A DNA stretch of 64,000 nt from Atriophallophorus winterbourni (GCA_013407085.1 JACCGJ010012553.1:1-64000); one strand, 5' to 3'. Shown: positions 21,574 to 33,139, counted from the first letter of the stretch. Numbers and translations are program-made. The notes: a model not told the origin generated them from the letters alone.

Positions 21574-23016
21574 TCAAAACATTATCTGGCAGATTGTTCC
21601 AAGTAAAACAAACTCGCACGGCAAAAAATGTCGTCTGCAGTTTAGTCTCGAGTGAGGGACAGTTAGAGTAAATGTGTGAGCTCTTGTATTATGCGAGCTC
21701 CGTAGATTCAATAAGCATTGTAGAGGGTGATTTTCAGTATTCAATATATTGTAAACCAGAATCAAATCCCCTCGGAGACGACGGTGTGGATAATCAAATA
21801 AATTTAGCATTTTGATTCGCTCATTGTAGGGTTTCCGGCTGAGTCCAGTGACATGTTTGGTAGCTCGATGATATATTCGTTGCAAAGTCGCAACATCTTT
21901 TTAAGCCATGGCGACCATGTTTGAACCGCATATTCCATCGTGGGCCTGATGTACGTATTTATAATACAGGGAATTGTCTGTTTAGAGAACCTACCGAAAA
22001 TTCTCTTTAGGAGTGACAATTTCTGTGATGTTTTGCGATAGACGTAGTTGCAGTGGCTCGACATCCCTAGGGTGTTGCTTATTAACACACCCAAGTCCCT
22101 TTGTTCCATGGTCCATGAGAGGCTGTGTTTCAAGAAAATACTGGTACTGCACATATTTGCCAATGTTTAACATGTGACACATTTGGAAATTGAAAAATAT
22201 GCGATTTTTTAGGGACAAAGCCTGGAGGTTGTCCAGATCCTTCTGGAGCAGTTCGCAGTATTCCGACTTACTTATCTTAGACCAAACGTTTATATCGTCC
22301 GCGAACAGTACGATCTTGCATTTGATGAGAGATGGTATGTCATGAGCATAAAGCGCGAAGAGGATTGGTCCGAGGACGGATCCCTGAGGCACTCCACTTG
22401 TCACGGCTACCGACTTCGATAGAACACCGTCCACAGAGACTTGAACAAACCGATCAGTCAGGTAATTTTCTAACCATGCTAACAGACTGCCAGTGATACC
22501 ACAACGTTCCAGCTTCTGCAAGAGTATACTGTGGTTTACACGGTCAAACGCTTTCGACATATCGAGGTAACATACATGGATAGTATCCCCAGAATCCACT
22601 GCTCGAGTCCAGTCGTCAAGGGTGAGGAGAAGGTTAGTAAGGCAGGAGTATCCCCTTCTAAAACCGTGTTGGGCTCCCGAAAATAGCTTATTTTCCTCAA
22701 GGTATTTGCTCAGTTTTTTTGCCACGATCCTTTCGAGTACCTTTGATACGGCGGACAACAAAGTAACAGGTCTGTAATTTGCGGGCTCCGAACGCACCCC
22801 GCCTTTGAAAATCGGGGAGATTATACCAGATTTCCATTCAGTCGTTATGACACTTTGCGACAACGATTCGCAGAATAACTGAGTTAGAGGTCCGCATAAA
22901 GATTCAACGATAGTAGAGTTCCCATCACCTTTTCTTTGTTGATGGTTATTGTGTCCATTAGTAGAGTATGAGTTATTTCTGGATCCATTTGTATATCCAC
23001 GCTTTCCTTTGGACAA
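21574..23016 (-). pseudogene. CR1-A copy I reverse transcriptase and C-terminus
   Basis: Frame 23,016-21,991 carries WKSGIISPIFKGG, NYRPVTLLSAVSKVLERIVA, FRRGYSCLTNLLLTLDDW, CYLDMSKAFDRVNHSILLQK (motif A), SGVPQGSVLGPILF (motif B) and IVLFADDINVW (motif C). After a shift near 22,150, frame 22,163-21,804 adds LLKRIFGRFSKQTIPCIINT and RPTMEYAVQTWSPWL. Frame 21,885-21,574 ends with YNERIKMLNLFDYPHRRLRG, then LNCRRHF. Confidence 0.85.
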
Positions 23017-24371
23017 AATACTGTAGCATAATAATTTACCAAAGCATCCGCGGTGTCAGCTGCATTTGTGGTCATTCCTGCGGGCGTCCGCAAGGCCGCA
23101 ACTCCTGGTTTCACTGAACACTGCTTGTTCACAATCTGGTAAGGAAGCTTGGGATTCCGTTCCATTTTAGACATTATGACAGCTTGATACTGTATTTTGT
23201 CTTCAGCAATAAGTTTAATGACCTGGTTTCTTAGTTTTCTAAAGGTCTCCCATGTGGCATCGGTGGTTAACCGGCGATGGTTTATCCAAGCCTTATTTCG
23301 CAGTTTAATCCATTTCCGAGTGCGACTGCGGATTTTAAATTCGAATGCCTTTCCACACTGTTTTGGTACGAGTGCTGAGTTTGAGTTGATTTCCCGGTTT
23401 AGATTGGTCAAAATGCTACACCACTGCTCTTTTACTCCTATGCCTTCAATTTGCCAATCGTTAATCAAACTTAGGGCGTTTGATAATTTTGATAGGCATA
23501 CCTTTCTGATGAATTTTATTCTATCGTTTGTTCGCTCTGCTTGACATAGGTAGTCAAAATTCAAGACCAAATGGTCGCTCGAACCTAGCGGACAATCGTA
23601 TGTAATGCTTTCGACGGAGTCCTCTTCAGTTGTCAAGATAAGATCGAGCATTGAAGGCATATCTCTCCCTCTGTATCTTGTATTGCTTTCAACGTGATTA
23701 TACAAAGGAATTTCGTCAAGCAGCTGCTGGAAGATGGCAGCAGTGGAGGTCTGAGAAATTTTGTTTGTCTTCCGCAAGTTAGGCAGATTAAAGTCTCCCA
23801 TGATCAAGATTCTGGTATGATATCTCGAGGCAATCAAGCGTAGCTTATCGAGTAGATTCGTATTATACACTTCCGGGGCTGTTGGTGGACGATAAATTAC
23901 GCCGATTGTGCAATCATCGCCTGTAGTCGTTGTTAACAAACACCATAGCGTGTCCTGAAGCACCAAGTCGGAATCCGTCAGTTCTTTGCACTTGAATCTC
24001 TGATCATAATAGAGTGCCACACTTCCTCCACGTGACGCACGGTCTCGGCGGAGCAGTGACATGCCAGCAATCTCTAACTCAAAATCGTGGATTTCCGGGC
24101 TCAGCCAAGTTTCGGTAATGGTAATTAGCTGAGGTCGTTTAGTCTCAAACCGAGCGACTAGTTCGGCAAATTTGTTAATCAAGCATTGGGCATTGATATA
24201 GAGGCATCCAAGAACAGTTTTGGTAAGCAAAGATGGATGGTCTCGTGTGATGGCATAATCTGAGACAACCGTCATTGTCACGCCGACTCTGGAAGATGCT
24301 AAACTTGAGATGCGAATCAAGTCAAGCTTGGTCTGTTTGAGAAGACAAAGCGATTCAGATCTATTCAACAT
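22884..24371 (-). pseudogene. CR1-A copy I endonuclease and linker
   Basis: An uninterrupted 495-codon frame. Motifs in order are YINAQCLINKFAEL (about residue 60), ITITETWLSPE, LLRRDRASRGGSVALYYDQR, IGVIYRPPTAPE, ILIMGDFNLPN, SMLDLIL and LGSSDHLVLNF (catalytic SDH, about residue 260). The linker follows, with FKIRSRTRKWIKLRNKAW and KPGVAALRTPAG. All key endonuclease residues appear present. It passes by frameshift to the RT frame near 22,950. Confidence 0.85.
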
Positions 24372-24479
24372 CTAGTTAAAGCAAAACAAGCTTCCATCCA
24401 GCTACTGAATTTGAAACATTTTGCAAATAGATAAAGATTTCATATTCCCATACAAACTTGGATCTCAACAACACAAATT

Positions 24480-24823
24480 AAATTAATTAAAAGTTTTAAT
24501 GGTCCAAAAAGCAAATACCTTGAGTAACCATATAATAAATATATAGTGAATGCATAAAACAGCGAGAATATTTTATCAATATGGAAAGTCAGCTTGTATA
24601 TTCAGGTGCGAGGTTGGATTTGATCAAGTTTTGCCTAGAATATGATCAGGCTTGATGCACAAATGATATGTGGTGGCAAAGAGTTTCATATAAATCAAAC
24701 GTTGACAGCAAAGAACAACCTTAGACAATTGGATATAGAGTGTGGCATAATTAACTCGTAGCCCTGCTATCTGCTACCACGTGATTTTTGTCGATGAAAC
24801 AGGTGTTGAAGTGGGTGATCCAC
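24480..24823 (-). mobile_element. CR1-B 3'-end fragment
   Basis: The minus strand matches the last ~350 bp of the CR1-B copy at 41.8-43.4 kb: VDHPLQHLFHRQ, LPPHIICASSL, and a 3' UTR with TTTGCTTTTTGGACCATTAA. It has stops and frameshifts. The match breaks off at about 24,823. Confidence 0.75.
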
Positions 24824-25028
24824 AAGTCGTGTTTCCTTTGTGTGAGATCAAACCAACGGTCACCAAGACTATTTTACTTTCGTTCCCTTGCGAACCTCTC
24901 AACCGTTAATCGATCGATGCACGCCTAGGTGTTTCCGTGGAAGTTATCAAAGCCCACATTCAACGATCAGAGGACCTTGAACTCAACGGCTATCAGATGT
25001 CAGGACCTAAGGAATCTACGCGTGATTA
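24824..25028 (+). pseudogene. Unrecognised coding-like fragment, one stop
   Basis: A plus-strand frame ending at TAG (25,026-25,028) reads like real protein (LGVSVEVIKAHIQRSEDLEL, NGYQMSGPKESTRD). One in-frame TAA at about 24,907 interrupts it. No splice sites or start were found, and I do not recognise the family. It could be a gene fragment, a processed pseudogene or retroelement ORF1 sequence. Confidence 0.3.
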
Positions 25029-25369
25029 GTGTTAAATTTGCAAAAAGGGGGTAAGTGTGAAATCGAAAGTAGTCATGTGTTATACGTTCTCCATTATGAT
25101 ACACACTAATTGTGATAAATTTTTAACTAAAGAGGCAGTTGTCTTTATGAATAATGCTGAAATTACAGGTGTTTGTTATGTGTTCAGCGTCCGTAGAACA
25201 AAGGCGTTAAACGGCGCCAAGTCCAATGTATCGCAATCAGAAACCTAGAAAATCGAATCATATACGTAGATACGTGTTCCCATAATTTCGAGGAAACATT
25301 GAATCCAATACTAAATGCAACCCACCTAAACCCAACGCTACATTACGTACCTCACAAGAGGCTTCGATA

Positions 25370-26230
25370 TGTAAAGAGAATTTGTTTAATAGATCATCAA
25401 ATTGTGTCTCCTCGCTATCTCTCTCTGATTGAGAAACTATTCTGTAATTTACCGTTCGGTCAGTGACACCGAATTCATTGGAAACGTCTTGCGCATCACA
25501 GGCTTCACGCATCAATCAGCTCTATAACTACAAAGAAATTTCGATCTCCTATGTATTTACAGTCTCGAACGGTTACAAGTTTAACAGCGAAACCCGTTCC
25601 TAATGATATGATTATTTTTACCAATCCTCAAGCTGTCAGAACATTTTATACTGATAACGTTTTATAAATTTCAGAAATTTAACCTTTCAAACCTACGTTT
25701 ACTCATGAGTAACAAGTTTTCGACATAATTGTTTAAATTATCCTGGACGGTGCCACGAAATAAGCTAAACGTGGACAATCAATGTTATGAAACGAGGATG
25801 TTTCCTAGAGACTATATGCGGTGGCTTTGCTAGAAATTTATGTTGCAGACGGAAATTTTGAACTATGTGCATAGTTTCCTAGGCGTTTTCTTATTTCATT
25901 TATTCTACCAAATGTAAATCTTCCTAGACAATTTGGCCAAGACTCGTAATCTGCACTCTCACAAACATTCACTCAATTACTGTATACACTTTTCATTAGC
26001 ATGGTTTTGGTGACTATTGTGAGATTATCTCACATAACAGCATGTGCGAGACTGCATTGAGGGCTGTATGTCAAAAACCATCAATGTCACCAGCAGCCTC
26101 CATTAGGTTTCAGTGCCCAGGCCTATAATTTTCTTGTTATACATGACGTTTCCCAAAGTATCACCATGCGAAATTTTACGTTTTGCTGATGCCAGAAAAA
26201 TAATGAAGGAAATCTGATCCACTGAATATT
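25370..26230. repeat. U1 repeat, block X (partial)
   Basis: Matches 15,120-15,830 and 29,950-30,880 with internal differences. The segment GTTTTGGTGACTATTGTGAG to AGACTGCATTGAGGGCTGTA is almost identical in all three. The equivalent of the 30,258 insertion site (TGGACAATCAATGTTATGAA, about 25,771) is empty here. Confidence 0.6.
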
Positions 26231-26236
26231 GTTCAA

Positions 26237-26625
26237 TGCTGAAAGAGCAGTTGGATGCTCAGTATCCCTGGTCTCAAATAGAACTGATGCCTTTTAACAA
26301 ACGTAAATGTAAAATGTTGCAACTTGGCCGGCAATACGAGCACACATATAATTTTAAACATACAAACCTCACTTGGAGAACCACTAAGAACGACCATTGG
26401 TATCTGGATTACTAATAATCTGAACCCAAATAGCCATGGCCAGAAAGTCTTCAACAGGGCATGTGATATTCTGGGAATCCTGAGGAGAATAGTTGGATGG
26501 TTCTCCCAAAAAGGCATTCACGCATTACTGAATTAATTACTGAATCACTTATTTACATCCATCAAACTAAAGATTACATGATCCGACCGTGGCTGTGAAG
26601 AGCCATTGGATTGCTAGATAGAAAT
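26237..26625 (+). pseudogene. CR1-like RT thumb fragment, block X
   Basis: LKEQLDAQYPWSQIELMPFN and KCKMLQLGRQYEHTYNFKHT match the pieces at 15,840 and 30,883. CDILGILRRIVGWFSQKG is the CR1 block before the INTY motif. It is truncated relative to the other two copies. Confidence 0.65.
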
Positions 26626-26639
26626 ACTTGGACGTTGTA

Positions 26640-27340
26640 TTAAAAATTCCTGTTTGTGGATGCTTTTACGATACCGCGGTCTGTTAACTATAACGGTCAA
26701 GGACCTAGTCCTTTATAGCTCACCGTCTTAACAACAAAATGACCGATGGTATAAATTTTCAATGGTAAGCTAAAAGCAGAAACCCGACCCATAAGATCCA
26801 GTTGAGCTTGCCCAGGATAATAGTCGGAAACAAGCCATCGGATAGGACAAACCCACGAACGCCTAGTGATTCGGTTCAAACTAAATAGATCCAAACCTGG
26901 TATTTTTCCGTCTAGAATGGTGAAAAAATCACTAAGACCTCGCCAGAAACCGCAAATGCTCTCGCAATTAATTGCTCTTCAGCTGTCCGTGACAACGTTT
27001 CAGCAGAAGGTCATGAGTATTCATGCGACTCAGCAATCGAAACATTAGGAGAAAGTTTGATAATTCCAGAAACGCGGAAATACCTTATTACTTTACGTCA
27101 CGAGTTCCCATATTGATTGCCGGAGCCATTTTTTGTTGGTAATCCTGACACCAACATGTGGTGGACTCTAATTGCCTGGCTGCGTTCAAGACGAAATTGC
27201 AATTATACCTATTCAAAATAACATCGTGAGTCGTACATTTGTTATTCTTTATTACTTTTATACTATTATCATTTTCAGATTTTTATTCATACCGTAATCC
27301 TGTGGTGTTGTGAAGTATTAAAATTTTAAAACTAAATCCT
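26640..27340 (+). pseudogene. CR1-C fragments and 3' end
   Basis: 26,640-26,890 repeats 20,410-20,665. 26,880-27,010 encodes a decayed SKPGIFPSRMVKKSL linker. 27,150-27,340 looks like a CR1 C-terminus and 3' tail (CCTTGAATTCTTAAATGCTT). Internal deletions join these pieces. Confidence 0.5.
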
Positions 27341-27685
27341 TGAATTCTTAAATGCTTGAATGCTTGGAACATGTTGCCCGACGCAATCACACTCTCGGAA
27401 TCTGTTGAGGTTTTCGGTCCTAAACTGGATGAGTATAAGGCAAAATATGTGGTGTGACTGTCCCTGTTGATTTTAGAGAGATTTTGTTAATTTACTTCAT
27501 ATACCTGTCATCCTATGGTTATTATTAAGCGTACTGCTCTTCCCACTACAAAACCTACTGAGTTCTTAGTTCCCAGGCATTCGGCGTATCTGTACTTAAA
27601 CTTAGCTCGTGTAAAATATTTGCTGTGAAATAGTGAGCCTAATTTTCCAAATAGTAAATTGGAACGCCTGTCGATTAAATGTAAA
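27341..27685. other. Unassigned, with CR1 3'-UTR-like sequence
   Basis: TGGTGTGACTGTCC followed by TTCATATACCTGTCATCCTA resembles the sequence at 52,880-52,925 inside the host gene. It probably derives from a CR1 3' UTR. No gene is seen. Confidence 0.35.
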
Positions 27686-27689
27686 TACG

Positions 27690-28260
27690 ATTGAAAACAT
27701 CAATGAGCATTGGTAAATTCATGAGCGTACTGGTAAAGTACCACAAACTAAACTCAAATGCCGGTAAAATAATTATTGCGTGTTCAGTTCTTGTCCTACA
27801 AACATTTGCTGTTTTATTACTAATAAGAATGATTTTTCTGAACAGCTACTCACACAGGATATTATTCTTTACTCTTGTTCCATTGCAAGAATAGAACCAG
27901 ACTCAATATCTATGTGAGAGGCCAAAGAGTTACACAATGCAATCACGCTTATTTCCGCACGTATGGCGTGATACTGACCTTTTGTATTGGAATGTTATTC
28001 ACCATCTTGCCGCACAATAAAATTCCAGTTTAGATAGCATTTTGCACAAAAACAACGAGAACAATGGTTTTTGCAATCACAACCTTATTGCGTGCAGATT
28101 TGCACCTCGCTATTCAATGAACCACAGTTTCTCACACGTTTACTTAAAAAATTCGTATCGATCTCCGTTTACGCTCTTCAATGCGTTCAGCACCAGAAAG
28201 TTATTAGCGCTGCCGATGAAAAATTTCAATAAAACTTTGTGAAAACCTTTGGGAACTCAT
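27690..28260 (-). pseudogene. Penelope-like element 5' region, block X
   Basis: Nearly identical to 33,140-33,660 and similar to 18,410-18,860, where the same sequence leads into Penelope RT on the minus strand. The minus-strand reading has SERVRNSGLLN-type and cysteine-rich (CCDSKNHCSRCFCAKCY-like) blocks. The assignment rests on colinearity with copy A1. Confidence 0.5.
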
Positions 28261-28640
28261 AAGTGATTGTGTAGACGGGAGTTCTCGCCAGCGATGAATA
28301 ATAGTATTATGATCAATATTTACGCCACAATGCACATTGATATCCTTTATGGCCAAAGGATTTATTGATAAGAAATAATCGCAATTTTGTACAGACGCGT
28401 ATAAACCCTTCTACATATCTGCGATTTAACTTTCAAAAATAGCCATGCTACATAATTTTGCTTTCGTTATTCATGAACACTAACCCTGGCCATACCTGTG
28501 TCCCAAACACTTACCCTTGTATGTAGCCTTTTATCCTACCGGTACAGAAGAAGAAGAATGACTTCATTCGTGTTCACGAATTTTCAGCAATATAAAAACA
28601 ACACTAACTCTCGCAATAGCTCATTCCAAAACTAAATCTG
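28261..28640 (-). repeat. LTR-like or 3' non-coding region beside gypsy relic
   Basis: Closely matches 33,906-34,260. On the minus strand it follows the gypsy integrase relic and contains TCAATAAATCC, a possible polyadenylation signal. It may therefore be the 3' LTR of that element. Clear TG...CA ends were not resolved. Confidence 0.4.
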
Positions 28641-29525
28641 ATTCCATAATAATAAACATATGACAGCGAAAATTATTTTGTCTTCTTCTTTTTGATACAA
28701 AGGGAGGTAGCAATTCCCGTGTGAGCTTCTTCACTGAAACGATGGATTCACCAAAACAGTGAGTCTCGGGGGAGACAACAAGAACGGCTTACCACTCTGA
28801 TTGCAAGTTCTTGCGGCAAGGCGCAGCAACTTGCTTTTACGTAGGTTGAATGTCATATTATTCATAGCTGTGCAACCTGCATGTTTTCAAAATCAGATTG
28901 GAGTTTCGATATTTGTACATGTGATGCTGATTGACTTTCGAATCGTGTGTTGGCGAAAGGTTGAATAAGTCGACGTGTACAATGATGAATGTGTAGATAT
29001 ACTGGTCTGCAACACAGCTCAGTAGAACCAGCGATAGGTGTTCAGTCTAGTTGCTTGGGTCTAATTGAGCCATCAGGATGCATTTAACCGTCTGTGCATC
29101 CGTTCAGTGATCCCGTTTGCTGCTAGGTGATAAGCTGTCGTCCGGATTCGCTTTGTTCCGAGCAGCCTTGTGAGGTCATGGAAGAGCTTCTATTCAAATT
29201 GCAAACGCGGTCTGTCGTCACAATTTCTGGTGTGTCGTAATTATCAATCCATGTCCGACAAATAATTTTCGCTATCGTTTCTGAATTGATGTCCTGGATG
29301 GGTACAGCTACCGACTAATGCAGCGGTCAGACGATGTCGATAGGAACATGGCTGAAACGCGTGCAATTGTCGTCGTATGTTCCAATTGTGCTCCGTATGT
29401 GGCGTTTAACTTTGGATTTTTGACAAGGGACCCAGGCTCTGGCAATCTCCCGCACTCCCGTTTTTATTCCAGGCCATACGAAGCGTTCTGTGATTAGACG
29501 TTGCGTATCCCAAAAGCTGCGCATT
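28641..29525 (-). pseudogene. Ty3/gypsy integrase relic
   Basis: The minus-strand frame 29,524-29,327 reads LITERFVWPGIKTGVREIAR, WVPCQKSKVKRHIRSTIGTY and RFSHVPIDIV (first catalytic D). After stops and shifts come PIQDINSETIAKIICRTWID, IVTTDRV (second D) and an NGCTDG-type remnant near the E. The order is that of the gypsy zinc-binding domain followed by the DDE core. The first Cys of the zinc site is replaced. Gag, protease, RT and RNase H are absent. Confidence 0.75.
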
Positions 29526-29532
29526 CTGGATT

Positions 29533-30257
29533 TGGTTGCCTAACGGTACGTCCTATCGAGTGGAGATATGTTTTAGTCAACCATGGTGTCCCAGCTTGCG
29601 CGGTGTAGTCACGGCTGAGTGTTTTAATGTGCAGAGTAACTTCAGCAAACATTAAGTTGGGAATCGCATTAAAATTCGCCAGAGTTAGCCGAGTATGTAG
29701 CATGCTTGGTTAAAGGCGAAAGCATACTATTTTTATGATTTTTACACATCCAGATACTTTGATATTTCTCTAATGTACCTCATTCAACCCTTTTATTGCC
29801 CGGAAGTATGAAAAATTTATGAGTTTTGTAACCTGTAACATTATGCGCTTTTCATATTCACCCAGAACAAGAAACCGCTTACATGTTTTTCTTACGTAAT
29901 CAAACATTGTTTCTCAATTTCGGTGAGTTACATTTAAAAAGAATTGAACGAAGTTGTTTGTTCAGTAGATCATCAAAATGTGTCGCCTCGCTATCACTCT
30001 CTCTGATTGATAAAGTATTCTCCGATGTTTTCCAGTCTCGAACGTTTACAAGCTTGAAAACGAAAAGCGTTTTTAATGATGTGATTATTTTTATTAATGC
30101 TCAAGCTGACAGAACATTTTGCGCTGATAACGTTTTATAAATTTCAGGAATTTAATATATCAAACATACGTTTACTCATGAGTAACAAGTTATCTGCATA
30201 ATTGTTTAAATTATCCTGGACACGGTGCCACGAAATAAGCTAAACGTGGACGATCAA
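29533..30257. repeat. U1 repeat, block Y
   Basis: Collinear with block Z from 14,703. It ends at the insertion point of a satellite monomer, at GTGGACGATCAA (30,246-30,257). Confidence 0.65.
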
Positions 30258-30418
30258 CAAGGTTATACTTGCATGCCAACTGTTATATAGGGTTCGTACA
30301 ACGAATTACGTTGTTGAGACACAGAATCACAAAATGATTCTTGGTCAAGCACTCGAGGCGCATATGGATGACCAAAGAAATGTGTTGTAAGGGATGGGGA
30401 TGTGAGCAACACATTAAT
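30258..30418 (-). mobile_element. Inserted hammerhead-satellite monomer with 12-bp TSD and 5' inversion
   Basis: GTGGACGATCAA at 30,246-30,257 and 30,419-30,430 brackets a 161-bp insertion. The paralogous sites at about 15,405 and 25,771 have the target only once. The insert matches a satellite monomer on the minus strand from just after the ribozyme cleavage site. It lacks the ribozyme part. The first ~35 nt are inverted (TGTAAGGGATGGGG-type sequence now on the plus strand) and form a fold-back with AATGTGTTG/CAACACATT. Such 5' inversions arise by twin priming in L1-type retrotransposition. Confidence 0.75.
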
Positions 30419-30882
30419 GTGGACGATCAATGTTATGAAACGAGGATGTTTCCAAGAGACTTTTTGCAGTGGCTTTGCTAGAAATTTATGTTACAGGCGG
30501 AAATTGTGAACTATGTGCATAGTATCAAAATGCGTTTTCTTATATCATTTATTCTACCAACTGTGAAACTTCCTAGACAATTTGGCCAAGACTCGTAATC
30601 TGCACTCTCACAAACATTCACTCAATTAGTGTATACACTTTTCAATAGCATGGTTTTGGTGACTGTTGTGAGATTATCTCACATAACAGCATGTGCGAGA
30701 CTGCATTGAGGGCTGTATGTCCAAAACCATCAATGTCACCAGCGGCCTCCATCAAGTTTCAGTGCCCTGGCCTATCCTTTTTTGTTATATATGATGTTTC
30801 CCAAGTATTACCATGCGAAATGGTACGTTTTTCTTATGCCAGAAAAATAATGAATTCAATCTGATCCACTGAATATTGTTCA

Positions 30883-31620
30883 ATGCTGCAAGAGCAGTTG
30901 GATGCTCAGTATCTCTGGTCTCAAATAGATCTGATGGCTTTCAAGAAACGTAAATGTAAAATGTTGCAACTTGGCCGGCAATACGAGCACACATATAATT
31001 TTAAACATACAAACCTCAATTGGAGAACCACTAAGAAAGATCTTTGTATCTGGATTAATAATAATATGAAGCCAAATAGCCATTGCCAGAAAGTCTTCGG
31101 CAGGGCATGTGGTATCTTGGGAATGCTGAGGGGAATAGTTGGATGGTTCTCCCAAAAAGGCTTCAACGCATTACTGAATTAATTACTAAATTACTTATTT
31201 ACATCCATCCAACGTTAGAGTACATGATCCCACCGTGGCTGTGAAAAGCCATTGGATTGCTAGATAGAATGAACCACCGAGACATGAAGCTAGTTGATGG
31301 GATGCAGCACATCCAATATCAAGAGCGAATGGCCATGCTGGGATTGGCTGATTTCAATCAAGCCGTAATGAGGCGACAGCTGTCCACAATTTGTTCTTTT
31401 TTCTCCGTCGATTAGTAGGAGGAACCACGATTCTAACATACAAAATGTATTCGATATATCAAATCATCTCATACAAGGATGATCAGAATGATGTACGAGA
31501 ATACACTACTATTAAACTATAAAATGAAATTGTATACTGTCCGTGTTTGTTTAACTTGGAACACTCCAACATCTACCGTTACACATTCAATTCAGACCGA
31601 AATGTGCTGCACCAGTAGTC
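30883..31620 (+). pseudogene. CR1-like RT thumb and C-terminus, block Y
   Basis: The best-preserved copy of this fragment. LQEQLDAQYLWSQIDLMAFK, KCKMLQLGRQYEHTYNFKHT and CGILGMLRGIVGWFSQKG are in one frame. YIHPTLEY-, DRMNHRDMKLVDGMQHIQYQ- and VRVCLTWN-like blocks follow in others. Flanks match blocks Z and X. Confidence 0.75.
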
Positions 31621-31624
31621 AATT

Positions 31625-31760
31625 AAACTAAATATCTTTCAACATCCGCAAGTTCAGAATTTGGCAATTCGAGAAACCATTTCCGTTCTCATAAGAACTT
31701 TGCAGTCACACGATTGAGTGGTACATATCATGGAAATATCTTGGCATCTGGATGACCGGA
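31625..31760 (+). pseudogene. Short second CR1 thumb fragment, block Y
   Basis: Equivalent of 16,570-16,700, with the same FEKPFPFS- and YLGIWMT-like remnants. Confidence 0.5.
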
Positions 31761-31924
31761 TACTTGAAAAACAGTCAGTCGTGAATTGAGAACGATTAAG
31801 GCCATTGAATTATTTCTTGTTTCAGTAAGGAGCATGGGATTAAGTAGATTTTGAACAGGATGATTTTCGGGGCGGGCTGAAAAATTCGCGTATAAATCGG
31901 GTGACGAAATATTCCTACAACTCG

Positions 31925-32395
31925 TCACTTTCCGTCAACCACAAACAACACAACACAGCTAACCCCGCGCGTATCGATTTTTGTGCTCTGATTTGTAAAC
32001 TTTGTTGGCCCAGTTAACATGACACGATATGATGTTTGCGAAACATGCGTCGTCTGCATAAAAGTCGTCAGTGGTAAGGTTAAATCAGGCCAATCGTCAA
32101 GTGTAGGTAGAAGGTTAGTAAGGCAGGAGTATCCTTTTCTAAAACTGTGTTGCGCTTCCGGAAATAGCTTATTTAGTTTAGTGTATTTGCTCACTTTGTT
32201 CGCCACTATCCTTTCCAACACCTTGCACACGGCGGACAACAGGGTAACAGGCTTGTAATTTGCGGGCTGTGAAATCCGGGAGATTATATCGGATTTCCAT
32301 TCCGTCTGTTTGACCAGCGATTAGCAGAATAACTGAGTCAGAATTCCGCATAGAAATTGTGCAAAATGCTTTAGTATATTGGGCGTAATTTTATC
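31925..32395 (-). pseudogene. CR1-A RT fragment, block Y
   Basis: Nearly identical to 16,860-17,333. The frame contains VCKVLERIVANKVSKYTKLN and SFRKGYSCLTNLLPTLDDW and then the same internal deletion. Identity of the deletion endpoints shows that blocks Y and Z descend from one copy. The match ends at about 32,395. Confidence 0.75.
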
Positions 32396-32615
32396 ATAAC
32401 TAGAGAAATATAAGCGTAATTTGCGTGCAATCGTTTAGAGTAGTTTTTTGGTAACGTGTCAGTTCTGACACAGAAGCTTCGTAAGATCAAGGGTAATAGT
32501 CAATACAGGAAACATGATTAAGTAGTAGTTAACCCACCATCACTTATTTTACCTTACCGCTAAACAGCCTATAGTACGCCTACAGTGTGTCACGTCTCGT
32601 GGGAATAAACAGGAT
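32396..32615. other. Unassigned junction sequence
   Basis: Sequence present in block Y but not in block Z. No motif was recognised. Confidence 0.3.
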
Positions 32616-33095
32616 CAGAGGTCAGTATGGAACTGAAGATCTGCCTTTGATGAGCGGAAGTTTATCGTAGTACAGCATTTTTATTGATAGCTTTCCAATA
32701 GACAAATGTTTTTATTTTCACGTCTTTATTTTGTGCTAAAAATTCCAAATGCCCGTGCAGGATTCCACTTCCTTTTTGACCGTAATACATGGGTCTATTT
32801 CATTTAAATAGTTGAAGATGGCCTACAACTGATCTCCCTGATAATAACAAATATGTCATCAACATAGCGCCACCCCAATTTTGGCTTGAATCCTATATTA
32901 TTAAGGGCTGTTTTCTTGAAATTCTCCATATGCACGTTTGCAAGTACTGGACATATCGCTGAACCCATTGCCAACCCTTCTTTGTGTCTATATAATTGCT
33001 CATTAAATACGAAGTGGCTCATGCATAGGCAGATCTATAAGACGTTGATAATTTGCTGGACGCTCAATTCTGTGCGATCTGACAAACTGGCATCA
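32616..33095 (-). pseudogene. Penelope-like element RT palm (YVDD), block Y
   Basis: Minus-strand frame 33,022-32,804 reads HFVFNEQLYRHKEGLAMGSA, ICPVLANVHMENF and GWRYVDDIFVII. These are the Penelope RT blocks around motif B (GxAMGSxxxPVLANxxME) and motif C (YVDD). Further on, a shifted frame has a YLNEIDPCITVKKEVES-like block. No GIY-YIG endonuclease follows. It continues the RT that copy A1 lacks. Confidence 0.8.
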
Positions 33096-33139
33096 TATAG
33101 AGAGCGAATAAAAGAGAAGAAGAAGAAGAGAATTAGTAA

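Larger units (their letters stand above)
21297..24390 (-). mobile_element. CR1-A copy I: CR1-clade non-LTR retrotransposon (ORF2 only)
   Basis: The minus strand runs from a CR1 endonuclease through the RT to a 3' UTR ending in ATTAAAATTGAATTGAAT at 21,297-21,314. The short TTGAA repeat tail is typical of CR1. It contains ORF2 but no ORF1, so it is probably 5'-truncated. Frameshifts lie near 22,950 and 22,150, with another near 21,890. It inserted beside the FVDD motif of an older CR1-C relic. Confidence 0.85.
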
